64,000 nucleotides of DNA from SLSG01 sp964477035 (GCA_964477035.1 CAYZCW010000004.1:1-64000), one strand, 5' to 3'. Shown: positions 42,868 to 51,388, counted from the first letter of the stretch. Notes: generated by a model not told the origin, from the sequence alone. Translations and numbers: made by a program.

Positions 42868-44397
42868 ATGGAACAGAGAGATCAGAAACAGCGCACCACC
42901 CCTGCCAGAAAACCTTCCAGGGGAGGCTTCAGCCTCGATTATGCGGACCACGGCCGGGTGCCTCCCCAGGCCACCGACCTGGAAGAAGCCGTGCTGGGGG
43001 CCATGATGCTGGAGCAGAATGCCCTGACCAATGTGATCGACATCCTGAAACCCGAAGTCTTTTACAAGGAGGCTCATCAGAAGATCTTTGCGGCCATCCA
43101 TGCCCTGTTTGCAGACTCCAAGCCGGTGGATATCCTCACGGTGACCCAGGAACTGAAGAACCGTGGCGACCTGGACCTGGTCGGCGGGGCCTATACCATA
43201 TCCATGCTGACCAACCGGGTGGCTTCGGCAGCCAACGTCGAATTCCATGCCCGCATCGTCCTGCAGAAATACCTGCAGCGCGAACTCATCCGGATCAGTT
43301 CCGAGATCATCAAAGAGTCATACGAAGACGCCACGGATGTGTTTGACATCCTGGACCGGGCCGAAAAGGAATTGTTTGCCGTGAGCGAGACGAACCTCAG
43401 GCGCAATTACGAGGACATGTTTTCCCTGGTGAAGGAGGCCGTGAAACAAATAGAAGGGGCCAAAAACCAGGAAGGCCACATCAGCGGCATCCCCAGCGGC
43501 TTTTCCGGGATCGACCGCATCACCGCCGGCTGGCAGAAGTCCGACCTGGTCATTCTGGCGGCCCGGCCCGGCATGGGCAAGACCGCCTTCGTGCTTTCCA
43601 TGGCCCGCAACATGGCGGTCGATTTCAAGAAACCCATCGCGATATTTTCGCTTGAGATGTCCGGCGTGCAGCTGGTCACCCGGTTGATCTCCAGTGAGAC
43701 CGAACTCGAAGCGGACAAGCTGCGGCGTGGCCAGCTGGAACAATACGAATGGGAACAACTCAATGCCCGGCTCAACACCCTGACCGACGCCCCCCTGTAC
43801 ATTGATGACACCCCGGCCCTCTCGATCTTTGAACTGCGTGCCAAATGCCGCCGCCTGAAGGCGCAGCACGACGTGCAGCTGGTGATTGTGGATTACCTGC
43901 AGCTCATGTCGGCCGGAAACGACAACCGGGGCAACCGGGAGCAGGAGATCAGCAACATCTCCCGCTCCATGAAGAGCCTGGCCAAAGAACTCAACATCCC
44001 CATCATCGCCATCTCCCAGCTCAGCCGGGCCGTGGAGACCCGGGGCGGCTCCAAGCGGCCCATCCTGTCAGACTTGCGCGAATCGGGCGCCATCGAACAG
44101 GATGCCGACATGGTGTTGTTCATTTACCGTCCGGAGTACTACCAGATCACAGAGGATGAAGAGGGAAACAGCACGGAGGGGCTGGCACAGGTCATCATCG
44201 CCAAGCACCGGAACGGCAGCCTGGGTGATGTCCCCCTTCGTTTCATCAAACGCTACGCCAAATTTGCCGACTACGATACCGGGGAATATGGTTTCCCTGC
44301 CGACATGAAGCCTTCCGAATCGTTCGACCAGGGCGCCAAGACCCTGACCCTGCCCTCCCGGATGAACGACATGGACGATGACGAGGTGCCCTTCTGA
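42868..44397 (+). CDS. dnaB: Replicative DNA helicase DnaB
   Basis: A 509-residue hexameric replication helicase. N-terminal domain about 30-150 (PPQATDLEEAVLGAMMLEQNALT, primase-interacting), then a RecA-like domain with Walker A LAARPGMGKTAF, Walker B LVIVDYLQLMS, and the motif SQLSRAVETRGGSKRPILSDLRESGAIEQDADMV spread over about residues 385-420, with no intein in the usual places. The C-terminal tail ends DDDEVPF. It has its own promoter just before the start. Confidence 0.97.
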   Translation: MEQRDQKQRTTPARKPSRGGFSLDYADHGRVPPQATDLEEAVLGAMMLEQNALTNVIDILKPEVFYKEAHQKIFAAIHALFADSKPVDILTVTQELKNRGDLDLVGGAYTISMLTNRVASAANVEFHARIVLQKYLQRELIRISSEIIKESYEDATDVFDILDRAEKELFAVSETNLRRNYEDMFSLVKEAVKQIEGAKNQEGHISGIPSGFSGIDRITAGWQKSDLVILAARPGMGKTAFVLSMARNMAVDFKKPIAIFSLEMSGVQLVTRLISSETELEADKLRRGQLEQYEWEQLNARLNTLTDAPLYIDDTPALSIFELRAKCRRLKAQHDVQLVIVDYLQLMSAGNDNRGNREQEISNISRSMKSLAKELNIPIIAISQLSRAVETRGGSKRPILSDLRESGAIEQDADMVLFIYRPEYYQITEDEEGNSTEGLAQVIIAKHRNGSLGDVPLRFIKRYAKFADYDTGEYGFPADMKPSESFDQGAKTLTLPSRMNDMDDDEVPF

Positions 44398-44516
44398 AGC
44401 CCAGCCGCAAAACAAAACCGGTGCAGAAGGCGTTTCTCATTAAGAGGGACCGCCCTGTTGCCAACGGTACCCGGAGCACCGCCATCCGGACGCGCCGCCC
44501 TTCAAAAGACAAAACC

Positions 44517-45770
44517 ATGAAAGGATTCTTCACCCTGTTGTTATGGCTTGGATTTTCCGCCGGCCTGTTTGCGGCCCAGATCCTCGTGCCGATGGACCAG
44601 ACCCAGCGTAACCACCTCAAGGCATACGGCATTGCCTATTACGTGCTGACCCATGAGGTGGAGGTGGGTTGGCTGCTTAATTACCGCGGGGGAAGTTTTC
44701 TGTTCGAACACCATGCGGCTTTTGAAGAAGAACTGGTCGTGCGGGGGGTTTCCTACCACATCATCGCCGATGTGCAGGCGGCAGCCATCCTTAGCGAGAT
44801 CGGCGATCCGGATGTGAACATGGATGAGATCCGGCTGCACAAAGTACCCCGGATTGCCGTCTATTCGCCGCCCAACAGCCTGCCCTGGGATGATGCCGTG
44901 ACCCTGGCCCTCACCCATGCCGAGATCCCCTACGATGTGGTGTATGACGAGGAAGTGCTCTCGGGGGTGCTGCCCTTGTACGACTGGCTGCACCTGCATC
45001 ATGAGGATTTTACCGGGCAGTTCGGCAAGTTCTGGTTCGCCTACCGCAACCATGACTGGTACCTCGAGGAGGTCCGCCTGGCCCGGGAAACCGCCCGCAG
45101 ACTGGGTTACAGCAAAGTGTCCCATTTGAAACTGGACGTGGCCAGGAAAATCCGTGACTTTGTGGCGGGCGGGGGCTATATGTTTGCCATGTGTTCTGCC
45201 CCGGAAAGCATTGACCTCGCCCTGGCAGCCGAAGGGGTGGACATTTTGCACGAGGTGTACGATGGCGACCCGGTGGAATCCAACGCCCAGGCCAGGCTGG
45301 ATTTCAACCGCACATTCGCCTTTCACAACTTCAGGGTGATCACCGATCCGACGATTTATGAGAAATCCGACATCGACGTGCCCAAGACAGGAAGGGACCA
45401 GCGGACAGACCTGTTTACCCTCTTTGAGTTTTCCGCCAAGTGGGACCCGGTGCCCACCATGCTGACCCAGAATCATGAAAGCGTGGTCAAGGGATTCATG
45501 GGGCAGACCACGGCATTCCGCCACGAGGTGATCAAACCCTCGGTGACGATCCTGGGGGAGAACCGGGGCAAACAAGAGGCCAGGTACATCCACGGCACCA
45601 TGGGCAACGGCACCTTTACCTTTCTGGGGGGGCACGACCCGGAGGATTACCGTCATTTCGTGGGGGATCCGCCCACCGACCTGAACCTGTTTCCCAACTC
45701 TCCGGGTTACCGGCTGATCCTTAACAACGTGCTGTTTCCTGCCGCCCGCAAGCAGCCCCGGAAGACCTGA
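44517..45770 (+). CDS. Conserved exported Bacteroidota protein (often called asparagine synthetase B)
   Basis: A 417-residue protein from ATG 44517 with signal peptide FTLLLWLGFSAGLFAAQ, so periplasmic or secreted. It opens ILVPMDQTQRNHLKAYGIAYYVL and contains EVGWLLNYRGGSFLFEHH, VPRIAVYSPPNSLPWDDAVTLAL and FVAGGGYMFAMCSAPESIDLALA, the last resembling a glutamine-amidotransferase-like fold with an exposed Cys (AMCSAPE). Homologues are widely annotated as asparagine synthetase B, but neither the N-terminal nucleophile Cys nor the ATP-pyrophosphatase motif is present, so that name is unsupported. Function unknown. Confidence 0.8.
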   Translation: MKGFFTLLLWLGFSAGLFAAQILVPMDQTQRNHLKAYGIAYYVLTHEVEVGWLLNYRGGSFLFEHHAAFEEELVVRGVSYHIIADVQAAAILSEIGDPDVNMDEIRLHKVPRIAVYSPPNSLPWDDAVTLALTHAEIPYDVVYDEEVLSGVLPLYDWLHLHHEDFTGQFGKFWFAYRNHDWYLEEVRLARETARRLGYSKVSHLKLDVARKIRDFVAGGGYMFAMCSAPESIDLALAAEGVDILHEVYDGDPVESNAQARLDFNRTFAFHNFRVITDPTIYEKSDIDVPKTGRDQRTDLFTLFEFSAKWDPVPTMLTQNHESVVKGFMGQTTAFRHEVIKPSVTILGENRGKQEARYIHGTMGNGTFTFLGGHDPEDYRHFVGDPPTDLNLFPNSPGYRLILNNVLFPAARKQPRKT

Positions 45771-45819
45771 GGTGTCCGGACGGGCGGGATGCCCCGGGCC
45801 GCATCAACCCCGGGCTGCA

Positions 45820-46332
45820 TCACTCCCTGGCCGGGTTTCTCCTCTTTCTTTTGTATACCTGGAAGGAGTATGGGTAGGGGTTCTTTTCATCCGCTTCCCG
45901 GTCGGAACGCTCCGACAATTCCCACTGTGCCGGGTCGATTTCCGGAAAGAAGGTATCCCCGGTAAAGCTGGCAAAGATGCGTGTTAGATGGATCCGGCTG
46001 GCCTGGGGCAGGCGGATGGCCTGGTCGTACACCTGCCCCCCTCCCGCAATGAACACCTCCTTTTCCTCTCCGGCAAGTGTCAGGGCTTCCCTGAGGGACC
46101 GGGCCAGGAGGCATCCCTGGGCATTGTATTCCGTCTGGCTCGTGATGACGATGGTGCGCCGGCCCTTGAGCGGTTTGCCGATCGATTCAAACGTCTTCCT
46201 GCCCATGATCAAGGTATGACCCATGGTCAGGTCCTTGAAATGCTTCAGGTCGGCCGGCAGATGCCACAGCAGCCGGTTGTCTCCGCCGATGACCTGGTTG
46301 TTGGCTACGGCGGCAATGAGGTGGATTTTCAT
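45820..46332 (-). CDS. folA: Dihydrofolate reductase
   Basis: A 170-residue DHFR reducing dihydrofolate with NADPH. Motifs: IHLIAAVANNQVIGGDNRLLWHLPADLKHFK (Met20-loop region), HTLIMGRKTFESIG, RRTIVITSQ, VFIAGGGQVYDQAI and the C-terminal sheet. It regenerates the THF consumed by thyA, which lies 1.8 kb upstream on the same strand, separated by the SPFH-RHH-GPP34 genes. The spacing to GPP34 is 7 bp, so it is likely in the same transcript. Confidence 0.97.
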   Translation of the reverse strand: MKIHLIAAVANNQVIGGDNRLLWHLPADLKHFKDLTMGHTLIMGRKTFESIGKPLKGRRTIVITSQTEYNAQGCLLARSLREALTLAGEEKEVFIAGGGQVYDQAIRLPQASRIHLTRIFASFTGDTFFPEIDPAQWELSERSDREADEKNPYPYSFQVYKRKRRNPARE

Positions 46333-46339
46333 GCCTGTA

Positions 46340-46987
46340 TTAAAAAGTTTTGTGTTGCTTTTGGGACCGCAGCATCCTGAACAACTCCTTGCCGATGGTC
46401 TGGTAGGTTTCAGGATGGGACCCCCCGGGCTGCTTCCGGAGTTCCTTCATACGCTGCCGGGCCTTGCGCCGGTACTCCGTTCCAGCAAACAGGCTCTTGT
46501 GGAGCCCGGCCGCCCCCAGCAGCAGGATCATTACATGGGTCCCGGGATCCGGGTCGCGTCCGTAGATCAGCACCCGCTCCAGGGGGGTGAATTCCCTCAG
46601 CACCAGCCCCTGCTTGACCACCCGGTATCGGTATCCCACCCGCCAGAACAGGAAATGAAGGGGCTGGGCCGTGATGAGGTGCCGTTCCAGCATGTGGTCC
46701 CGCAGCAACCTGAAAAGGCTGCTGATGCGCAGGGGCACATTGTTCAGCACCCACCGGGTGCGTTTGCCGTTTTTGGATGCCAGGATCCCGGCCACCTTTT
46801 TCAGCACCGGGTCTTCCGGGACGCCTTCCCGGATTGTCCAGCGCCCGTCCTCGATGCGCAGGAGTCCCTTGTCGGCCAGTTCAAAAAGGCTGGCAAAGAA
46901 CAAGAGGGTGTTGATGGATGTGCGGCCACGGATGCTCCCCTTCTGGGGGTCTACGCTCAACATGACCAGCCTTTCCTTGTATCCCAT
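46340..46987 (-). CDS. GPP34 (GOLPH3) family protein
   Basis: A 215-residue soluble protein matching the GOLPH3/GPP34 family: VMLSVDPQKGSIRGRTSINTLLFFASLFELADKGLLRIEDGR, then VLNNVPLRISSLFRLLRDHMLERHLI, RYRVVKQGLVLREF and ILLLGAAGLHKSLFAG spread along the chain. In eukaryotes GOLPH3 binds phosphatidylinositol-4-phosphate on Golgi membranes; the bacterial members have no settled function but are likely to bind anionic membrane lipids. It lies between a ribbon-helix-helix gene (6 bp) and folA (7 bp). Confidence 0.82.
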   Translation of the reverse strand: MGYKERLVMLSVDPQKGSIRGRTSINTLLFFASLFELADKGLLRIEDGRWTIREGVPEDPVLKKVAGILASKNGKRTRWVLNNVPLRISSLFRLLRDHMLERHLITAQPLHFLFWRVGYRYRVVKQGLVLREFTPLERVLIYGRDPDPGTHVMILLLGAAGLHKSLFAGTEYRRKARQRMKELRKQPGGSHPETYQTIGKELFRMLRSQKQHKTF

Positions 46988-46993
46988 GGCATT

Positions 46994-47188
46994 TTATTGA
47001 TTGTTCTGGTCCTGACCGGCGGCATCCTTCCGTCCGGTGGTCCGCTGCCGCCCGGCCTGCTTCAGGGCATGGTCCAGGATCCATTCTATCTGGCCGTTGA
47101 CACTGCGGAATTCATCAGCGGCCCATTTTTCAAGGGCCCCGAGCATCTCGGGATGCAATCGCAGGACAAACGGTTTCTTCTTCGACAT
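46994..47188 (-). CDS. Arc-type ribbon-helix-helix DNA-binding protein
   Basis: A 64-residue protein. Residues 5-12 form the beta ribbon (KPFVLRLH), 13-25 helix A (PEMLGALEKWAAD) and 30-43 helix B (VNGQIEWILDHALK); the tail is charged and probably loose. This is the Arc/MetJ fold, which binds tandem DNA repeats as paired dimers. It lies 6 bp after the SPFH gene and 6 bp before GPP34. Three TATCAT repeats at 11-bp steps before the SPFH gene are a candidate operator. Confidence 0.85.
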   Translation of the reverse strand: MSKKKPFVLRLHPEMLGALEKWAADEFRSVNGQIEWILDHALKQAGRQRTTGRKDAAGQDQNNQ

Positions 47189-47194
47189 AGTGGT

Positions 47195-48049
47195 TTATTG
47201 GTGAAGGGTGCCGGTATTGATCACCGGGCTGGCGTCCTTGTCGGAGCACAGCACCACCATCAGGTTGCTGACCATGGCGGCCCGCTTGTCTTCATCCAGT
47301 TCGATGATCTCCTTGGCGGAGAGTTGGGAGAGGGCCATTTCCACCATGGACACGGCGCCTTCCACGATCTTCTGCCGGGCGGCGACAATGGCCGTGGCCT
47401 GCTGCCTGCGCAACATGGCGCCGGCGATCTCTGAGGCATAGGCCAGGTAGGCGATGCGGGCTTCGATCACATGGATGCCCGCGATCTTGAGCCGGTCGAT
47501 CAGTTCGGTCTCCAGCTCCTGGTTGACCTCTTCCCCGCCCGAACGCAGGCAGATGTCTGCCCCGGCATCATCGAAATTGTCGTAAGGATAGGCGCCGGCC
47601 AGTTTGCGTATGGCCGCCTCGCTCTGCACGTCCACGAAGCGGATGTAGTCATCCACCTCGAAGGCCGCCTTGAATGTGTTTTCCACCTTCCACACCAGGA
47701 CGATGCCGATCATGACCGGGTTGCCCAGCTTGTCATTCACCTTGATCGGGTCGCTGTTCAGGTTGCGGGCACGAAGCGAGATCTTTTTCCTTACGAAAAA
47801 GGGATTGATCCAGTAAAACCCGTAGCGCTTGATGGTGCCGGAATAGTTGCCGAACAACACCAGGACAAGGGATTCGTTGGGGTTCACCACGGCCAGCCCG
47901 GCCCAACAGAGGGCATCGGCCAGCAGAAGCAGCAGCCACCAGGGATTGGCGGTCTTAAAGGTCATGTAGACGGGGCCCACCAGCAGGAGGAGTGCAAACA
48001 GAATGCCCAGGTAGCCCAGGTAGGGAGACAGTTTCTTTTCTTTTTCCAT
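47195..48049 (-). CDS. SPFH/band 7 membrane protein
   Basis: A 284-residue protein with two hydrophobic segments at the N-terminus (about 10-30, YLGILFALLLLVGPVYMTF, and 36-55, WWLLLLLADALCWAGLAVV), then an SPFH domain (VNPNESLVLVLFGNYSGTIKRYGFYWINPF, RNLNSDPIKVNDKLGNPVMIGIVLVWKVEN) and a coiled C-terminal part (SEIAGAMLRRQQATAIVAARQKIVEGAVSMVEMAL). SPFH proteins oligomerise into membrane microdomain scaffolds. First gene of the SPFH-RHH-GPP34-folA run. Direct repeats sit just before its ATG. Confidence 0.92.
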   Translation of the reverse strand: MEKEKKLSPYLGYLGILFALLLLVGPVYMTFKTANPWWLLLLLADALCWAGLAVVNPNESLVLVLFGNYSGTIKRYGFYWINPFFVRKKISLRARNLNSDPIKVNDKLGNPVMIGIVLVWKVENTFKAAFEVDDYIRFVDVQSEAAIRKLAGAYPYDNFDDAGADICLRSGGEEVNQELETELIDRLKIAGIHVIEARIAYLAYASEIAGAMLRRQQATAIVAARQKIVEGAVSMVEMALSQLSAKEIIELDEDKRAAMVSNLMVVLCSDKDASPVINTGTLHQ

Positions 48050-48053
48050 GGTT

Positions 48054-48081
48054 ATGATATTAAAATGATATCACAATGATA
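48054..48081 (-). promoter_or_regulatory. Three TATCAT iterons, 11-bp period
   Basis: On the minus strand TATCAT occurs at 48076-48081, 48065-48070 and 48054-48059, each 11 bp from the next, ending 4 bp before the SPFH start codon. Spacing near one helical turn is the usual form of a ribbon-helix-helix operator. Confidence 0.65.
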
Positions 48082-48136
48082 ACGTTTTTTTCAATACGTC
48101 CGCATTTTTTTGGAAAATTTTTTTCAAGAATGGCCC

Positions 48137-48928
48137 TCAGATGGCAATGGGTGCCTTGATGCCCGGGTGGGGGTCGTACCCCTGCAGCTCAAAATCCTCG
48201 TAGGAGAAAGCGAAGAGGTCTGATTTGTCCGGGTTTATCTTCATCGTCGGAAGGGCCCGGGGTGTTCGGCCCAGCTGCAGCCGGGCCTGTTCCGTATGGT
48301 TCAGGTACAGGTGGGCATCGCCGAAGGTGTGGATGAACTCCCCGGCTTGCAGGCCGGTAACCTGTGCGATCATCATGGTGAGCAGGGCGTATGAGGCGAT
48401 GTTGAACGGCACGCCCAGGAAAATGTCGGCGCTGCGCTGGTACAGCTGGCAGCTGAGTTTCCCTCCGGCCACGTAAAACTGGAACAGCACATGGCAGGGA
48501 GGAAGGGCCATTTCCCCCAGTTGTCCAACGTTCCAGGCGCTGATGATCAGGCGGCGGGAATCGGGATTGGTGCGAATCTGTTCCAGCAACCGGCTGACCT
48601 GGTCGATGGACCCATTGTGTGCCTGCCAGCGCCGCCACTGGGCTCCGTAAATGGGGCCCAGGTCGCCCTTTGCGTCGGCCCATTCGTCCCATATGGTGAC
48701 CTTGTGGTCATGCAGGTAACGGATGTTGGTATCGCCCTGGAGAAACCAGAGCAGTTCGTGAATGATGGACCTCAGGTGCAGCTTCTTGGTGGTCAGTGCG
48801 GGGAATCCCTGCTGCAGGTCGAAGCGCATCTGGTGGCCGAACACGCTGAGGGTACCGGTACCGGTACGGTCGTCCTTGCGGGTTCCGTGCTCCAGAACGT
48901 GGGATAAAAGATTCAGGTATTGTTGCAT
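48137..48928 (-). CDS. thyA: Thymidylate synthase
   Basis: A 263-residue folate-dependent thymidylate synthase making dTMP from dUMP and methylene-THF. Motifs: RTGTGTLSVFGHQMRFDLQQGFP, ELLWFLQGDTNIRYL, WRRWQAHNG, LPPCHVLFQFYV with the nucleophile Cys, LSCQLYQRSADIFLGVPFNIASYALL, and HLYLNHTEQ. The length is that of the short E. coli-type form. It has a promoter of its own (48975-49005) and lies 87 bp upstream of the SPFH gene. Confidence 0.98.
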   Translation of the reverse strand: MQQYLNLLSHVLEHGTRKDDRTGTGTLSVFGHQMRFDLQQGFPALTTKKLHLRSIIHELLWFLQGDTNIRYLHDHKVTIWDEWADAKGDLGPIYGAQWRRWQAHNGSIDQVSRLLEQIRTNPDSRRLIISAWNVGQLGEMALPPCHVLFQFYVAGGKLSCQLYQRSADIFLGVPFNIASYALLTMMIAQVTGLQAGEFIHTFGDAHLYLNHTEQARLQLGRTPRALPTMKINPDKSDLFAFSYEDFELQGYDPHPGIKAPIAI

Positions 48929-48974
48929 GGCATCATATCAGGACCCTGTTGCCCCGGGAAGGGAAGTCCCTGAT

Positions 48975-49005
48975 CAAAATTAACCCAAAGCCTCCTGAAA
49001 AGCAA
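48975..49005 (-). promoter_or_regulatory. thyA promoter, Bacteroidota type
   Basis: On the minus strand TTG (49003-49005), 20 bp, then TAATTTTG (48975-48982), which fits the -33/-7 consensus. Leader of about 40 nt. Confidence 0.6.
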
Positions 49006-49014
49006 GGGCGGTTC

Positions 49015-50541
49015 TCAACCGAGGATGATGCCCACAATCGTGGCACTCATCAGTGCCGCCATGGTCCCGCCCAGCAGGGCCCGCATGCCGAACTGGGACA
49101 GCAGCACCCGCTTGCCGGGAGCCAGGGAGCCGATGCCGCCGATCTGTATGCCGATGCTGGCAAAATTGGCAAAGCCGCAAAGCATGTAGGTGGCCATGAT
49201 GACAGATTTGGGGTCGGTGAAGGCCCCGGCCTCCTTCAGCTCGGCAAGGCTCACGTAGCCAATGAACTCGGTCATGATGACTTTTTCCCCCAGCAGGCGT
49301 CCGGCCAGGGTGATGTCCGGCGTGGCAATGCCGATCAGCCACATGACGGGGGAGAAGGCATAGCCCAGGATGAACTGCAGCGACAGTTCCGAGTATTGCC
49401 CGTTGGAGATGTTTTCGATCCAGGGGTTCAGGTTGGTCCACAGCCCGACCTTTCCGACGATGAAATTGAACATGGCGATGAAGGCGATGAACACCAGCAA
49501 CATGGCAGCCACGTTGGCGGCCAGCTTGAGCCCTTCCGTGGTGCCATTGGAAATGGCATCCAGGATGTTGCTGCCGATGCGGTCCTTGCTGATCTCCATG
49601 GTCTTGTCGATTTCCTGGGTCTGGGGTACCAGGATCTTGGAGATGACCACGGCCCCGGGGGCGGCCATGATGGAGGCCGCGAGCAGGTGTTTGGCGAAGA
49701 TCAGCCGCTGCACCGGATCGTCTCCTCCCAGGAAGCTGATGTAGGCGGCCAGTACACCCCCGGCCATGGTGGCCATCCCGCCGGTCATCACCAGGAGGAT
49801 CTCCGAACGGGTCATCTTTTCCAGGTAGGCCTTGATCATCAGGGGGGACTCTGTCTGGCCGAGGAAAATATTGCCCGCCACCGAAAGGCTTTCGGCACCG
49901 GACAGGCGCATGGCTTTGGTCATCAGCCAGGCCAGGAGGTAAACCACCTTCTGGATGATGCCCAGATAAAACAGCAGGCTGGTCAGGGCGGAAAAGAATA
50001 TGATGGTGGGCAATACCTGGAAGGCAAAAATAAATCCAAAGGTGCTGGTGTCCAGAAACCCGGCAAAAAGGAACTCCGTGCCGGCCTTGGAGAAATCCAG
50101 GATCACCACAAACACTTTCCCCACCAGCTCAAAGAAATACTGTACGGGAGGAACCTGCAGGATGCTGAAGGCAAGCAGCAGCTGGATGACCAGGCCGATG
50201 CCCACGACCTTCCAGGAGATGGCCCTTCGGTTGGTGCTGAACAGCCAGGCGATGCCCACCAGGACCAGCATCCCGAGCAGTCCGCGAAACAGGTTCCTGG
50301 CGGAAAAACCCGTGCTCAGGAGGTCTTCCTCCAACTGAAGGGAGGCCGGGTCTTCCAGGGCCAATTCCCCCGGCAGGGCTTCTTCCCCGGCCAGGATGCC
50401 CGGATCCGGGACCTGCAGGGTGTCCGTCACAATTTCCTGCCCGGCGGTATCCCCGGGAAGGGTGTCGCCGGCCTGGGCAAAGAGGGTGCAGGGCAGGAGA
50501 ATCAGGATGATCGACAAGAAAAACAGCCTGGAAGAAATCAT
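49015..50541 (-). CDS. nupC: Concentrative nucleoside transporter (NupC/CNT family)
   Basis: A 508-residue transporter. Unusually it begins with a signal peptide (FFLSIILILLPCTLFAQ) and an acidic, proline-containing periplasmic stretch to about residue 80, then the CNT core with about eight or more TM segments and the motifs FLGQTESPLMIKAYL and FANFASIGIQIGGIGSLAPGKR. It imports nucleosides with a cation. The thyA gene follows downstream and uses related precursors. A CAAACGTTTG palindrome lies 5 bp before its start. Confidence 0.93.
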   Translation of the reverse strand: MISSRLFFLSIILILLPCTLFAQAGDTLPGDTAGQEIVTDTLQVPDPGILAGEEALPGELALEDPASLQLEEDLLSTGFSARNLFRGLLGMLVLVGIAWLFSTNRRAISWKVVGIGLVIQLLLAFSILQVPPVQYFFELVGKVFVVILDFSKAGTEFLFAGFLDTSTFGFIFAFQVLPTIIFFSALTSLLFYLGIIQKVVYLLAWLMTKAMRLSGAESLSVAGNIFLGQTESPLMIKAYLEKMTRSEILLVMTGGMATMAGGVLAAYISFLGGDDPVQRLIFAKHLLAASIMAAPGAVVISKILVPQTQEIDKTMEISKDRIGSNILDAISNGTTEGLKLAANVAAMLLVFIAFIAMFNFIVGKVGLWTNLNPWIENISNGQYSELSLQFILGYAFSPVMWLIGIATPDITLAGRLLGEKVIMTEFIGYVSLAELKEAGAFTDPKSVIMATYMLCGFANFASIGIQIGGIGSLAPGKRVLLSQFGMRALLGGTMAALMSATIVGIILG

Positions 50542-50545
50542 CGGT

Positions 50546-50555
50546 CAAACGTTTG
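50546..50555. promoter_or_regulatory. CAAACGTTTG palindrome before nupC
   Basis: A perfect 10-bp palindrome equal to the core of the LacI operator at 7184-7195, ending 4 bp upstream of the nupC start codon. Function is a guess from this match. Confidence 0.4.
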
Positions 50556-50737
50556 GTGAATCAAGATGTGGGGTGGCCACCGGGGCCGGAAAAGCCCACC
50601 GGCAGGTGCCGTGCAATGCGTCCGGCAAATCCCACGGCGGCAGGCGACCCCGGCAGGGCCTGCCTGTTGCTTCACAGCCCGGGCGGCTGGATGCAAACCT
50701 ATGCATTTTTTCTTTAAACGGGGTGAACCGGGGTGAA

Positions 50738-51331
50738 TTATTTGCCCTTTTTCCGCCGGTTGATCTCATCGCGGATGCGGGAGGCCTTCTCGTAGGCTTC
50801 TTCGTCAATGGCCGACATGAGGAGGGACTCCAACTCTCCGATACTCAGGGAAGCATAGGAGCTTTCCTTGCTTTCCTTTTCTTCTTCGACGGTTTCGGGC
50901 TCCCCCTGGCCGGGGTTGTCGTCCTGAAGCACGATGCCGGCGGCTTTCAGGATGGACTCATAGGTGTATATGGGGCATTGGAAACGGACGGCAATGGCCA
51001 CGGCATCGGAGGTGCGGGAGTCGATTTCCACCTCCTTGATGCCGTCAAAGCACACCAAACGGGCGTAAAATATTCCTTCGGCGAATTTGTAGATGACGAC
51101 CTCCGTGATGTTGATGTTGAAGGTCACGGCAAAATTCCTGAAGAGGTCGTGGGTCAGGGGTCGGCTGGGCTTCATCTTTTCCAGCTCGATGGCAATGGCT
51201 TGGGCCTCAAAGCTTCCGATGATGATTGGCAGGCGGCGCTTCTTCCCGGCCTCGCCCAGTATCAGGGCATAGGCTCCCGATTGTGACTGACTGTAGGAAA
51301 TTCCCAGGATCTCCAGTTTGATTTTCTTCAT
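50738..51331 (-). CDS. Bifunctional nuclease family protein (DUF151) with UVR motif
   Basis: A 197-residue protein. Residues 1-130 are the DUF151 domain (LEILGISYSQSQSGAYALIL, LPIIIGSFEAQAIAIELEKMKPSRPLTHDLF, VEIDSRTSDAVAIAVRFQCPIYT), known from bifunctional nucleases with RNase/DNase activity. An acidic linker follows, then a UvrB/UvrC-type helical hairpin (SIGELESLLMSAIDEEAYEKASRIRDEINRR). The combination is common in Bacteroidota. A minus-strand TAAATTTG box lies at 51389-51396. Activity is inferred. Confidence 0.9.
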   Translation of the reverse strand: MKKIKLEILGISYSQSQSGAYALILGEAGKKRRLPIIIGSFEAQAIAIELEKMKPSRPLTHDLFRNFAVTFNINITEVVIYKFAEGIFYARLVCFDGIKEVEIDSRTSDAVAIAVRFQCPIYTYESILKAAGIVLQDDNPGQGEPETVEEEKESKESSYASLSIGELESLLMSAIDEEAYEKASRIRDEINRRKKGK

Positions 51332-51388
51332 GGCCGTTCAGCTTCTGCATTCCTATCCGACGGATGACATGGCAATTACCAATCCATA

